This document shows positions 1-9,593 of a stretch of 64,000 nt of DNA, piece by piece. A program made the translations under genes and the position numbers. This stretch comes from an uncultured Candidatus Entotheonella sp. (lineage in GTDB: Bacteria; Tectomicrobia; Entotheonellia; Entotheonellales; Entotheonellaceae), in contig OY282375.1 of NCBI GenBank assembly GCA_958295825.1, forward strand, positions 1,969,489 to 2,033,488. Direction: 5' to 3'. The notes beneath the pieces are model-generated. The model did not search any database, was not told where the DNA came from, and saw nothing but the letters and a program-made list of their open reading frames with translations. Position 1 is the first letter of the stretch, and each line of letters opens with the position of its first letter.

Positions 1-35
1 TACGTCGGTCTGCGTAACCACCGTGTCGAAGCCCT

Positions 36-483
36 GTGGCCCATTGTGGCTCGGGGGGCAGGGCGCTAACCCCACATCTTCCTGACGTGACGGAATCGCT
101 ACGTGCTGAGTATGAGAGTCAGCGGCAAGCACTGGAAGTTGAGTTGAATGATCTGACGAAGCAAACTACGTCAGGAGGGCTGCGTTTGGCTCGCCTTCCT
201 GAAGAAATACAGGAATCCAAGACCGCCTTGGAAAAGCTGGGGTTGGAGCAACGGGAGTCGTGTCGTACGGCGCCCCAAGAGCGCTCCTGGATTTCACCGG
301 CCGAGCTGCTTGACGTGCAAATCCAAGGACAATGCGAACATTGAAGCGCTGGAAGCAGAGCGCCTGTGGCTGATCGAACGCGGCATCGAGATTCCATTCC
401 CCCAGCGCACGCTTTATTGGGTCGCGCCGAAAGATGGTGCACAACCCTCGATTCGGCTATCCGTGAATACCCGGGAGACGTGA
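36..483 (+). pseudogene. relic of MscK/MscS-family mechanosensitive channel
   Basis: Two pieces of one channel gene lie in different frames. The first (frame from 36) reads as the coiled, charged periplasmic region typical of long MscK/KefA-type channels, with ESLRAEYESQRQALE and RLARLPEEIQESKTALE. The second (codons ending with the TGA at 481-483) carries the MscS-family C-terminal signature KSKD followed by RGIEIPFPQRTLYW. The membrane domain that should separate them is missing, so a large internal deletion plus a frameshift has fused the ends. The family gates ion efflux under hypo-osmotic shock; this copy cannot. The 5' end may extend beyond the window. The assignment rests on recognised motifs, not a search. 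Confidence 0.6.
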
Positions 484-682
484 TTGCCATGGGAAGGCAA
501 GCCAGCCGGCGAAATCGCTTCCGTTGAGGAATCCGCCTTGGTGCTCCAGGAACCCATCCTCCCCGCGACATCCTGGCCGCTCTCGCGGTTACGATCGCGG
601 AATTTTGACGACTTTTTCCACACAACCCGAAAATCCCCGCAAATTCCTGCCATTCGGAGCGCGGACACCATACGGAGAAGAC

Positions 683-2590
683 ATGAAAGCCGCACGATAC
701 ACTCTGGTGCTCGTGTTGCATGTGGTCATGCTCAGTGCTTGCGCCTCGCAAAAGGCGCCGTTTCCGGAAACCGAACCGCCGAGCGCCTTTCCGGAGGTCC
801 GCAAGATCGTCTTTCTCGACAACAAGAAGTTCGGTAGCGCCAGGTTGCGTAACGCGATGGCCACCAAACAACGCTCGCTTCTTTCCCCGTGGAAGCGTGG
901 CAGTGACTACAATCCTGCGACGGTCGACGACGATTTATTGCGCCTGCAGAAATACTATTTCGATCGTGGTTATCTCGACGTTCGCACCACTCTGGTTAAG
1001 GTGGAACAAAACGAGGCCAACAACACCGTCCAGCTTCACATTCGAATCGAGGAAGGCGAAGTCACGACCGTGCGCGAGGTAGAGGTAAATGTGCAGGGCC
1101 CGGCGCCGCCGGAGTTGCCGCCGGTCGAGACGCTGAGAAATGACCTGCCGCTGCGCGTGGACGAACCGATTACGAAGGCGGCGTTTGACGCCAGCAGAGC
1201 CCGGTTGCTGCTTGCGCTGCAGGGTGCCGGGTACGCACGCGCCAAAGTTCATCCACGCACAGAGGTCGACCGGGAGACGCATGAGGCGTTCCTTACCTAC
1301 ACGCTCGAATCGGGCGAGCGTACGGCATTCGGCCAAGTGGCCATTCAAGGCGCCGAAAACGTCAAAGCCAAAGCCATTCGACGACGCCTGACGTTCCAGC
1401 CCGGTCAGCTCTACAGCCCGACCGAATTGGCCGATAGTCAAGCCGCGATATACGACCTCGGGATGTTTCGCACCGTGACGCACCGAAGCCTCAACTTGGA
1501 AGCGACGGACGCGCCTTTGGACATCGAATTCGAGGTCAGCGAGCGCAGGCCACGCAGCTTTGAAATCGGGCTGGGATTGAGCACCGTCGAACAATTTCGC
1601 GTGCAAGCCAAGTGGACATTTCGCAATGTCTTCGGCGGCGCCGAGCACTTGTCGCTGGGCGGCAAAATCTCGTCTCCCGGACTCGCTTTCGAGACGCGCT
1701 TTCACTTGCCGCACTTCGTCACCCGACGCACCCGGTTCACCCAAACCGTCTTCGTCGACAGCCAGAAAGAGATCAACACGGACCCCCTCGGCTTGACGGA
1801 TCAGATACTCGAGATCGAGGATGCCCAGCCCGCCTTCGACGTGCTGCGCTACGGGGGAGAATCGCGCGTGGATCATCAATTCACCAAAGAATTTGGCGGT
1901 TCGGCCGGTATCGAACTCAGCGCCAATGCTTTCAGCAACGTCGATCCAGATGCCATCCGCGGGCTCGCCCCTGAGGTCGCAATAAACCACCTTTTGTTCA
2001 CGCAGTTTGCCGAACTGACGTGGAACACGAGCGACAGCGCAATTAACGCCACACGGGGCTTCGTAGTCCTGCTTCATACGGAGCACTCAACGACCGGTCT
2101 GTTATCGGAATTCGACTTCGTCAAGGCTTCAATCGAAGGGCGCCACTACCTCCCTCTCTGGCGCCGAGTGATATTTGCCGCACGCCTCAAGCTCGGTTTC
2201 GTACAGCCCTACAGGGATAGTGAGGTAGTGCCGTTCAACGTCCGCTTTTTTGCCGGTGGTCCAGGTAGTATCCGGGGTTTCACCGTTAACCGGGTGGGAC
2301 CGCTCACTGACGGCAATGCCCCTCTTGGCGGTCGTAGCTTGATCGAAGGGAGCACGGAGCTGCGCTTTCCATTCATCGGCGACCTGGGCGGGGTTCTTTT
2401 TGTGGATTTCGGCCAGGTGTTCGAACCGTCCCTTGTCTATCATCTCGATCAGCTGCGTTATGCCGTCGGTCCGGGGATTCGCTACGACACCCCTATTGGC
2501 CCGCTCCGCTTCGACGTGGGTTTCATCACGGATCGCCGCCCGGATGAACCGTTTGGCCGCGTTGAGCTCAGTATCATCCAGGCTTTTTGA
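683..2590 (+). CDS. tamA: TamA-like outer membrane assembly protein (BamA/Omp85 family), predicted lipoprotein
   Basis: Omp85-family protein of the translocation and assembly module, which with TamB helps insert or supply outer-membrane components. The start chosen is the ATG preceded by GGAGAAG; it gives 635 residues and a lipoprotein signal peptide with lipobox LSAC (Cys20). POTRA-like repeats follow at roughly residues 40-300, then a C-terminal beta-barrel with the Omp85-typical FFAGGPGSIRGF segment and a terminal Phe. An upstream in-frame start would add 53 residues and bury the signal peptide. The tamB gene begins 65 bp downstream, which supports TamA rather than BamA. E. coli TamA has an ordinary cleaved signal; lipidated forms (TamL) are known in Bacteroidetes, so the lipobox is notable. 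Family is secure, lipidation is inferred. Confidence 0.88.
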   Translation: MKAARYTLVLVLHVVMLSACASQKAPFPETEPPSAFPEVRKIVFLDNKKFGSARLRNAMATKQRSLLSPWKRGSDYNPATVDDDLLRLQKYYFDRGYLDVRTTLVKVEQNEANNTVQLHIRIEEGEVTTVREVEVNVQGPAPPELPPVETLRNDLPLRVDEPITKAAFDASRARLLLALQGAGYARAKVHPRTEVDRETHEAFLTYTLESGERTAFGQVAIQGAENVKAKAIRRRLTFQPGQLYSPTELADSQAAIYDLGMFRTVTHRSLNLEATDAPLDIEFEVSERRPRSFEIGLGLSTVEQFRVQAKWTFRNVFGGAEHLSLGGKISSPGLAFETRFHLPHFVTRRTRFTQTVFVDSQKEINTDPLGLTDQILEIEDAQPAFDVLRYGGESRVDHQFTKEFGGSAGIELSANAFSNVDPDAIRGLAPEVAINHLLFTQFAELTWNTSDSAINATRGFVVLLHTEHSTTGLLSEFDFVKASIEGRHYLPLWRRVIFAARLKLGFVQPYRDSEVVPFNVRFFAGGPGSIRGFTVNRVGPLTDGNAPLGGRSLIEGSTELRFPFIGDLGGVLFVDFGQVFEPSLVYHLDQLRYAVGPGIRYDTPIGPLRFDVGFITDRRPDEPFGRVELSIIQAF

Positions 2591-2655
2591 GGCGATAGGC
2601 GCAGGATGCCTATTGCCGTTGGTCTGCCACCTAACCGAGATAAGGAGCGCTAAGC

Positions 2656-5600
2656 ATGTGGCGCAGAATATCCATTGCGGCAGGTGTGGGTCTCGGGCTG
2701 CTTGTTCTCTTTCTTACACTTCTGGTTACGGCTCCGACGCCTGCGCGACCCATTGTCGCGCCCGTCCGTGCATGGCTTGTTCAAACGGCGGCTCAGCGCA
2801 TATCCCAGCAACTCAATGGCACCCTGGAAATCGGCGCATTGGAGGGTTCCCTGCTCCGTGCACCCAGCCTTACCAATGTTGTCGTGCGCGACCATACGGA
2901 CGCCGTCGTCACCCGCATCGATGCCGTCCACCTGCACTATCAGCCGGTAAGCTTGCTGCGCGGGAAGCTTCTCGTTCACGACATCGAAATTATCCGCCCC
3001 GACCTGACACTGAGCCAAGCTCCCGACGGGACAATCAACCTGGCCCGTCTGGTTCCAGCAACCTCGCAGCCTGCCGACTCCGCCGCGAGCCAAGGCGGTT
3101 CCCTAGCGTCGCCGATCGCCGTGCAAATCAAGCGTCTTCGCGTAGAAGACGGCCGCAGCCGGCTTGCACTCGGCTTCCTCAAAGGTGTCACCGCAATTTC
3201 AGGCTTGCAGATCACGCTCGAAGGACACGCCGATGACACGGGCGTTCGCTTGACGGTTCAGGAAATCGCCGCGCAGACTCACCCGGCGCAGGTGAATCTC
3301 ACCGGGTTGCGTGGCACGCTTCACATGACAGGAGAACAACTCCGAATCGAGCAACTGCAACTCCGAACGGAAAACACGCAGGCCGACTTCAACCTCATAC
3401 TGCCCGGCAGTCCCCACCCGGTTCAGTTCAGCGCCAAGCTGTACCCAGTCGATGGGGCTGAAATTGGCCGCTTGCTCGCTGATGACACCCTGCGAGGGAA
3501 ACTTCACCTGGATTTGCAGGCCAAAGGCCCCCGCACCGATCTCCGCCTCGATGCGGATTTGCGCGCCGAAGCCGGCCAAGTCACATTTCAAGGTCATGTC
3601 AACGCGGCGGACAACCCTCGACGATATCGCGGCACGCTCAAGGTGCACCAGCTCGATATGGCTGCATTGGCCAATCGGGAAACCCTGAAGAGCGATCTCA
3701 ACATGGTGTTGAATGTCGATGCCAGAGGGCTGTCGCCTCAAACGCTTGAGGGGCAATTGAGCATCTCCATCCAACCCTCCCGCCTCGGCGACGTCACCCT
3801 GAGTCCTTCGCAGATTCGCATCGTGGCGCAATCACAGCGCGCTCACGTTGAAGCCTTTGAACTCATCTCATCGTTGGTCACAGTCACTGCAGGCGGCTCC
3901 CTCGACTTTCAGGGTACGTCCGATCTCACCTACGAGGCGAGAGTTCAGAGCTCTCAACTCAGGCCGCTATTCGGCGTTAACGCACTCAACGGCGGGCTGC
4001 ACCTGCAAGGCAGCGTCAAAGGCGCTTGGCCGGACCTCAATGCGGCGGGCAAGCTGACCGCCACGGAGGTGCAACTCGATGCCAATCGCCTTCAACGTCT
4101 CGAACTCGATTACCACGCGAGCCAGCTCGGGACAGCCCCGCGTGCCTCGGCCCAGTTGCGTTTACGCGACCTGTCGATTGGCGAATTCCCTGCTGCTGAC
4201 GCGCAGCTTCAAGCCACCTATGATAGCGTACAACGGAAGGTGACTTTCGCCACCCAACTCAACCAGTCAACCCAGATAGAAGGTAACTTGGCCGGTCAGC
4301 TCACCCTGGACGAGGAGGGGCAACACGTAGTCCTCGACACCGTTCAGCTTCGTTTTGAAGACCGAACTTGGCATGCCCCCGAACCCTGGGATGTAACGGT
4401 GAAATCCGGGGCCTTCAACATCAAGTCTTTTCGACTGGCACACGGTGGGGAAGCGGTCTCGCTAAGCGGCGGGATTGAAAAGGAGTTCATCCGCAACGTG
4501 CGTCTCGAAGCGTCGTCCGTTGACCTGACGTATTTACAAGAAAATTTGGCGTTATCCAATCTGGTGGCAGGCCGTGCCTCACTCGTCGTGCACGCGAGCG
4601 GCACGTTGACCGAGCCCCAATTCCAAGCCGAGATCCGTCTGATCCCGCCCGCAGTGCAAGAGCCGCTGTTCGACCGTCTCCAGGCAAGCATGCGATATGA
4701 GGGGGAGAAACTGACCGGCCAGATCTCAGCGCGCCACGACAAGCGCGACGTGATGCGGGTGGATGTCGAAGCGCCGCTGGACTTGGCGTTGGCCGACGTC
4801 CCTCTCCCAGAGCGTCTGCTCGACGCACCGGTAAATCTGTCCGTTCAGATCCTGCAGCCCTCGCTCGCGTCTTTGCAGACCATCGCGGCAACCCCGGCCC
4901 TGTCGGGTACCGTACAAGGCAACGTCACCCTTGGCGGCACCTTTGCACAATTGCAGTTAACGTCCGCTATCAATCTGCAGAACCTCGGCGTAGAGAACGC
5001 CATTGAGGCGCTCGACGTGCCGATTCGCATGACCGCCGAACTCGAAATCGCCGGCTCGGTCCCCGAGCTGGCGCAGGCGTTGACGGCCGGCATGGTGCAG
5101 CCGCACGTGTCTCGTCTCGACCTCCGCATTGCTTCGGCCAGCGGACAGTTCCCTGCTTCTGATCCAGATCAATCCACACGGCCCATCACGGTAAAGGATG
5201 TACGGCTGCAGGCGAAGGCGGCTTGGAGTCCCGACGGCTTCCAGGCAACCATTGACCGTTTTCGAGCTACGACCGACGCCCTTGATCTACCCTCGATAAC
5301 GCTGTCAGCAAACGCTCACCTAAGCCCGTCGCAGTTCGACCTGCGGCAGATTCGGATCATCACCCCGAGGAGTCGTATTGAGGGGCAAGGGCAGATGACG
5401 TGGGCTGATCGGAGGTTCAACCTGCGACTTCAAGTGCCTCACTTGAATCTCACTGAATTCGCCGCCTCTTGGCCACCCTCCCTTTCTCGTGAGGTAACGG
5501 GAGATCTGCAACTCGGCGGCTCTACCGCCGCGCCAACGGTCATGGCACACCTGCGTTATGGGGAGACCGACTTGCATCTGCAAGGGACCGCCGACCTGCA

Positions 5601-8091
5601 ACGCCCGGCGTACTCGGCCGAGATGACGCTCAATAACCTGGACATCGCTTCTTTTCTTCCCGCTGGTGACGGCACGTTCGATGTGCAGATGTCTCTGAAG
5701 GGGAGCGGATTTTCCGAGTCCGAACGCCGTGCCGACTTGCACCTGACCGTCAACTCTCAGGATTTCAATCTGGCGCCAAAGCTGTCAGGTGTCGTGCAAG
5801 CCGCACTAATCGGTTCAGCCGTGACACTCGATGAATTCCACTTCGACAGCGTCCCCGCGCAGCTCACGGCGGCAGGCGCGTTGTCGCAGACTCAGCAGCT
5901 TCAGGCTGACTACCAAGTCATCATCAAAGACCTCGTCCCGCTGGGGTCACAACTCGGTGCGCCGATTCGGGCCAATGGCGGCCTTACCGGCTCGCTCAGC
6001 GGGGCTCTCGATGCCCTACAGGCTCAAAGCCAAGTGCACCTCGACGATTGGCGCTATGGCGACTTCCAAGGTGAGCGCGTTCGGGTGACGTTGCAGGGAG
6101 AGGAATTGACGACAAATCCGCGGGCGACCTTGACCGCCTCCCTCGATGGCATCCAAGGCAGCGCGCTGCCGGCCAGTTCGGTGACGTTCGACGGGCGCTA
6201 CCGTGACCAGCAAGCTCAGGTCGATTTCTCCGTCACCGATGGCCCTTACCGGCAGACGCGCATCGCCGGGCACGTCGCCCTGCAGGAGAATCAGGACGTC
6301 AGACTTGACACCTTGCGGCTGCAGTATCGCCACTGGCGCTGGACGAATCCCAACCCGATCCGGATGGTGCGCCAGGCCAACGGGACGATTCTATTGAGGG
6401 ACATCCATCTCCAATACGGTGAGCAGGCGATTCGCGCGAGCGGTTCCCTGCAACCCTCTGGCCCCCTCGCTGCCTCGTTTTCCCTGAATCAGGTAGAAAT
6501 CGAACCGTGGCTGCAAACCTTCGTGCCCGCCGTGCCTGCGGGTGGACGGATGAACCTGCACCTAACCGCAAAGGGTAGTGTGGAACATCCCGAAGCCGCC
6601 GGGGTTTTGCAGCTAAGCGACCTCACTTGGAACGACCAACCCCTCGGTGAAATCCGCCTCGCTTTGGGGCTGGCAGATGACATGGTCGACAACCATTTGC
6701 AGTGGCACGACGGCAGCACGGCGCTTCTCGACGTGAAAGGCGGGGTGGGACTGCAGCACAATTACCCGCTGGACTTACAGGTGACGTCGTCGTCCTTCGA
6801 TCTCGCAAGACTGGCTCCTTTCGTGGACACGATCCAGCGGAGCAGCGGATGGCTGGATGCTCAGTTGCGGGTGGGCGGTACTGCCAAGGCCCCGGACTTG
6901 CACGGCAACGTTTCCCTGCGTGACGGCGCCTTGCTGCTGGCCGTCATCGGCGAGCCGTATCGCGACATCCAGGCGCGGCTCAACTTGGCGAACAACCGCC
7001 TGGATATTCATGATTTACGCATGGCATCAGAGACCGGAACAGTCGGTGTGAACGGCTGGCTGGAGGTCACCGGAGACGGCCTGGAACAGCTGCAACTTTT
7101 CTTGCAGGCGCACGACTTTACCGCAATGAATACGCCTTCCATCCAAGCCCGGTTAACGGGCGCCGTCGAAGCCCAAGGCTCCTTGGATGCGCTCACGGTC
7201 AAGGGCGACTTGACCATTCCGCGGGCGCGAATTCGAATTGATGATTTTGGAGCCGGTCCGGTCTCCGTGTCACCCTCTGATCTGACCGTGCCAAGCGTCT
7301 ACGGCGGTCACCCTGAAGGTGAGACCGATGCCGCGCAAGCCGACAAGGCCGCGCCGGAATCGTCCATCACGCGGAATTTACAAACGGAACTCAGCGTCAG
7401 GATGCCCAAGAACGTCTGGTTGGTAGGCCCTGAAACCGCCCTTGAGCTTCGGGGTTCGTTTCTCGTCGCCAAGAACTTCGACGAGCCCTTCGTTATCGGA
7501 GGCAGCGCCGAAACCGTGCGTGGGTTTGTCGGCTTCAGGGGGAAAAAATTCGACCTCGAACGCGGCAAAATGACGTTTACGGGAGCCAACGAGCTCAACC
7601 CGTTTCTCGACGTCGTCGCCCGCCACGAAGTCTCTGGCTACAGCATCGCCTTGCACGTCGAGGGCGAAAGCAAACGTCCCCAATTCAATTTCAGCAGCAC
7701 CCCGGACCTTGCGGAAGAGGATATCTTGTCGCTGCTTGTCTTCGGCAGAACCCGGGACCGCCTGACCGGTTCGGAGAAAACCGCTCTTTCCAGCCACGCG
7801 GCGGAAGTCGCGGGCAATGTCATCTCGGGATTTCTGGAAAAAAGAGTGGGCAGCACCCTCGGACTCGACACCCTGGAAGTCGACGTGGAGGATGAGTTTG
7901 GTAGCGGTAGCGTGAGGGGCGGCCGCTACGTCACACAAGATTTGTTTATCTCCTACCAGCATCAACTCGGCGGGCAAGGCCACAACACCGTGGGGGTGGA
8001 GTACAGCCTGAGCCCCCACGTGAAGCTCAAGGGCACCAGCAATAACGAAGGGCAAACCTCGCTCGATCTGTTATGGCGTATCGATTATTAG
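2656..8091 (+). CDS. tamB: TamB, inner-membrane-anchored translocation/assembly module protein
   Basis: Very long (1811 residue) AsmA-like bridge protein. Residues about 6-27 form one N-terminal membrane anchor. The body is made of repetitive beta-strand segments expected to form the hydrophobic groove that spans the periplasm, and the last ~360 residues carry the conserved TamB (DUF490) domain, with AEEDILSLLVFGRTRDRLTG and the terminal VGVEYSLSPHVKLKGTS region. E. coli TamB is about 1259 residues, so this one is considerably longer. It acts with the preceding TamA and is likely cotranscribed. The RBS is AAGGAGCGC before the ATG. The stop codon TAG is made from a TA dinucleotide plus the first G of an insertion-sequence end, so the original stop was probably altered by insertion without changing the protein. 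Confidence 0.92.
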   Translation: MWRRISIAAGVGLGLLVLFLTLLVTAPTPARPIVAPVRAWLVQTAAQRISQQLNGTLEIGALEGSLLRAPSLTNVVVRDHTDAVVTRIDAVHLHYQPVSLLRGKLLVHDIEIIRPDLTLSQAPDGTINLARLVPATSQPADSAASQGGSLASPIAVQIKRLRVEDGRSRLALGFLKGVTAISGLQITLEGHADDTGVRLTVQEIAAQTHPAQVNLTGLRGTLHMTGEQLRIEQLQLRTENTQADFNLILPGSPHPVQFSAKLYPVDGAEIGRLLADDTLRGKLHLDLQAKGPRTDLRLDADLRAEAGQVTFQGHVNAADNPRRYRGTLKVHQLDMAALANRETLKSDLNMVLNVDARGLSPQTLEGQLSISIQPSRLGDVTLSPSQIRIVAQSQRAHVEAFELISSLVTVTAGGSLDFQGTSDLTYEARVQSSQLRPLFGVNALNGGLHLQGSVKGAWPDLNAAGKLTATEVQLDANRLQRLELDYHASQLGTAPRASAQLRLRDLSIGEFPAADAQLQATYDSVQRKVTFATQLNQSTQIEGNLAGQLTLDEEGQHVVLDTVQLRFEDRTWHAPEPWDVTVKSGAFNIKSFRLAHGGEAVSLSGGIEKEFIRNVRLEASSVDLTYLQENLALSNLVAGRASLVVHASGTLTEPQFQAEIRLIPPAVQEPLFDRLQASMRYEGEKLTGQISARHDKRDVMRVDVEAPLDLALADVPLPERLLDAPVNLSVQILQPSLASLQTIAATPALSGTVQGNVTLGGTFAQLQLTSAINLQNLGVENAIEALDVPIRMTAELEIAGSVPELAQALTAGMVQPHVSRLDLRIASASGQFPASDPDQSTRPITVKDVRLQAKAAWSPDGFQATIDRFRATTDALDLPSITLSANAHLSPSQFDLRQIRIITPRSRIEGQGQMTWADRRFNLRLQVPHLNLTEFAASWPPSLSREVTGDLQLGGSTAAPTVMAHLRYGETDLHLQGTADLQRPAYSAEMTLNNLDIASFLPAGDGTFDVQMSLKGSGFSESERRADLHLTVNSQDFNLAPKLSGVVQAALIGSAVTLDEFHFDSVPAQLTAAGALSQTQQLQADYQVIIKDLVPLGSQLGAPIRANGGLTGSLSGALDALQAQSQVHLDDWRYGDFQGERVRVTLQGEELTTNPRATLTASLDGIQGSALPASSVTFDGRYRDQQAQVDFSVTDGPYRQTRIAGHVALQENQDVRLDTLRLQYRHWRWTNPNPIRMVRQANGTILLRDIHLQYGEQAIRASGSLQPSGPLAASFSLNQVEIEPWLQTFVPAVPAGGRMNLHLTAKGSVEHPEAAGVLQLSDLTWNDQPLGEIRLALGLADDMVDNHLQWHDGSTALLDVKGGVGLQHNYPLDLQVTSSSFDLARLAPFVDTIQRSSGWLDAQLRVGGTAKAPDLHGNVSLRDGALLLAVIGEPYRDIQARLNLANNRLDIHDLRMASETGTVGVNGWLEVTGDGLEQLQLFLQAHDFTAMNTPSIQARLTGAVEAQGSLDALTVKGDLTIPRARIRIDDFGAGPVSVSPSDLTVPSVYGGHPEGETDAAQADKAAPESSITRNLQTELSVRMPKNVWLVGPETALELRGSFLVAKNFDEPFVIGGSAETVRGFVGFRGKKFDLERGKMTFTGANELNPFLDVVARHEVSGYSIALHVEGESKRPQFNFSSTPDLAEEDILSLLVFGRTRDRLTGSEKTALSSHAAEVAGNVISGFLEKRVGSTLGLDTLEVDVEDEFGSGSVRGGRYVTQDLFISYQHQLGGQGHNTVGVEYSLSPHVKLKGTSNNEGQTSLDLLWRIDY

Positions 8092-8114
8092 GCTCACGAC
8101 TCATAATTAGCATA
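8091..8114. repeat. decayed IS5-family terminal repeat at the tamB stop
   Basis: GGCTCACGACTCATAA matches, with one mismatch, the inverted right end of the IS copies at 8391-8845 and 62400-63248; the next few bases are weaker. It directly follows a TA (8089-8090), the same dinucleotide that flanks the other copies. The rest of the element that owned this end is not recognisable before 8391. Confidence 0.65.
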
Positions 8115-8390
8115 TAACTGCGGCGGCGGGTCTTGACGGAATTTCTTGCTGAGAGCTGAAGTTGCCGGGTAAGAGATGACACTTTTTCATGGCGATCCAG
8201 GGAACAGAGTGTCATCCAGACGACCACGCCAACCGGAAATACCTCCAAATACACACCCTTATTACACCTGAGGGCAGCCCGTGTGGTCTACCTTGACGCC
8301 ACCCCCTCTATCTGGGCGCCTTATCGGAACCGGACATCACTGGTACTGGACCGGGCAACCGACAACGCCGGAACCCGCTCACCGAATTTA
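8115..8390. other. non-coding IS debris between tamB and the deleted IS copy
   Basis: No credible gene is seen. The stretch holds a nine-base perfect inverted repeat, GATGACACT at 8175-8183 and AGTGTCATC at 8208-8216, enclosing a 24-base core. This may be the worn end of another mobile element. The remainder has no coding pattern I recognise. Confidence 0.4.
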
Positions 8391-8845
8391 GGCTCAGGAC
8401 CTATAAAAGGCTTATCCTTGAGCATGCAGGATTCAAGGCTCTGACTCCATCAGGAGGTTCCTCATGCCCGAACACGACTTCTGGCTATCCGACGCTCAGT
8501 TTGCCCGACTTCAACCCCTGCTGCCGAACAAGGTGCGTGGCGTCCCACGGGTCGATGACCGAAAAGTCATCAGCGGCATCAGCCACGTCATCCGATACGG
8601 GCTGAGGTGGCGCGAGGCCCTTGCCGAACGTGGCGTCAAGTCCTGTATTCCAGGCCGCGCCAACCGTAAAGAGCCGATTGTCTGCGACACGGAGCTTTAC
8701 AAGCGCCGTAACCTGATTGAGCGTCTGTTTGGCCGGCTCAAGGATTGTCGCCGCATCGCCACCCGGTACGACCGCTGTGCGCATACGTTCTTCAGCGCCA
8801 TCTGCATAGCTGCCACGGTTAGTTTCTGGTTATGAGTCCTGAGCG
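8391..8845 (+). mobile_element. internally deleted IS5-family element (copy A)
   Basis: Left end GGCTCAGGACCTATAAAA and right end TTATGAGTCCTGAGC are imperfect inverted repeats, and TA flanks both sides (8389-8390 and 8846-8847), the target pattern reported for the IS427-type branch of the IS5 family. The last base of the right end is G where copy B has C. The element is 455 bp against 849 bp for the copy at 62400; the missing ~394 bp lie inside the transposase. Both ends survive, so it could be mobilised in trans by a functional relative. Confidence 0.82.
8464..8835 (+). pseudogene. IS5-family transposase with internal deletion, 123 codons
   Basis: The reading frame is open but joins the N-terminal ~50 residues (ending RYGLRW) directly to the C-terminal ~73 residues (starting ALAERGVKSC). 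Comparison with the fuller copy at 62475 shows that the segment holding both catalytic aspartates, in MIDSTHLKAH and IADKGYD, has been lost. Only the last acidic residue, in NLIERLFGRLK, remains. The junction lies in a GCGC-A microhomology. The start follows AGGAGGTTCCTC. The product cannot catalyse transposition; a regulatory role for the DNA-binding N-terminus is conceivable but unproven. Confidence 0.82.
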
Positions 8846-9106
8846 TAGCCTCGGTGGAGCTAGGAAACGAGGTCATGAATAGCACGGGCGAGCTATGAAA
8901 TCAGAGTCAACTAATAAGGACTCGGAACGGGTGACAGATTCGTCTCGTGGGTGTCGCGGTCTGACGGTCGTGGGGCGGCAGCCGGCAATGCGAGCAGAGG
9001 CGTGTGGTAGTCTGGCGCGAAGGCGCCGCACAGGGCGGCCCCCAGCGCCGCTGGGTTGCCCCGCAAAATTTCCTGAGGCGTTTCCGTCGAAAGACAAGGA
9101 GACCTG
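8846..9106. other. intergenic stretch after IS copy A
   Basis: About 260 bp with no motif-bearing gene on either strand. A TA repeats the IS target (8846-8847). Nothing else is supported. Confidence 0.3.
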
Positions 9107-9592
9107 ATGGCTGTCGAACCTCCTTTATTGGTCATGCTCGTTGGCCTGCCGGGAAGTGGCAAGAGCACCGCTGCCAAACGCTTGGCCTCTGTCATCAGCA
9201 GCCAGGGGCGACCGTGCGAAATAATTGGTATCGATGTCTACTTGGAGGCCGAAGCAGCACGCCGAGGTCTGTCATACACAGCGATTTTTGCGGAGCAGCG
9301 CCACTTAGCGGACGCCATCATGTGGAGCCGCGCCAAGGAGGCCATCCGCAGGCGAATTTCTGTCATCTGGGATCAGACGAACCTCACGACGAACGCTCGC
9401 CGCTGGCGTCTGCGTCTATTTCCCGAGGATTACCTGCGCATCGCAGCCGTCATGCACGCAACCGGCGACAAAGCCTGGGAACGCAACCTTGCGCGCGGTC
9501 CGGGGCGTGCGGTGCCCGAACACGTTTTTGACCGCATGCGGGCGGAATTGCGTCGTCCGAGCAGGGAAGAGGGCTTTCAGATGTTCCTCTGA
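9107..9592 (+). CDS. P-loop kinase-like ATPase (AAA_33 / polynucleotide kinase-like)
   Basis: A 161-residue single-domain P-loop protein. The Walker A motif GLPGSGKS lies at residues 13-20. The segment VIWDQTNLTTNARRWRLRLF matches the phosphotransferase core of small AAA_33 / PNK-like kinases, whose DxTN motif binds the acceptor. A lid-type arginine cluster follows (NLARGPGRAVP). Members phosphorylate nucleic-acid 5' ends, small molecules or tRNA; the substrate here cannot be read from the sequence. The start is the ATG after ACAAGGAGACC, a good RBS. It stands alone between an IS copy and a gene relic, so context gives no pathway. Confidence 0.78.
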   Translation: MAVEPPLLVMLVGLPGSGKSTAAKRLASVISSQGRPCEIIGIDVYLEAEAARRGLSYTAIFAEQRHLADAIMWSRAKEAIRRRISVIWDQTNLTTNARRWRLRLFPEDYLRIAAVMHATGDKAWERNLARGPGRAVPEHVFDRMRAELRRPSREEGFQMFL

Positions 9593-9593
9593 T

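Noticed and set aside
935..2086. 383-codon open frame antisense to tamA
   Set aside because: Composition artefact; tamA has signal peptide, barrel motifs and an RBS.
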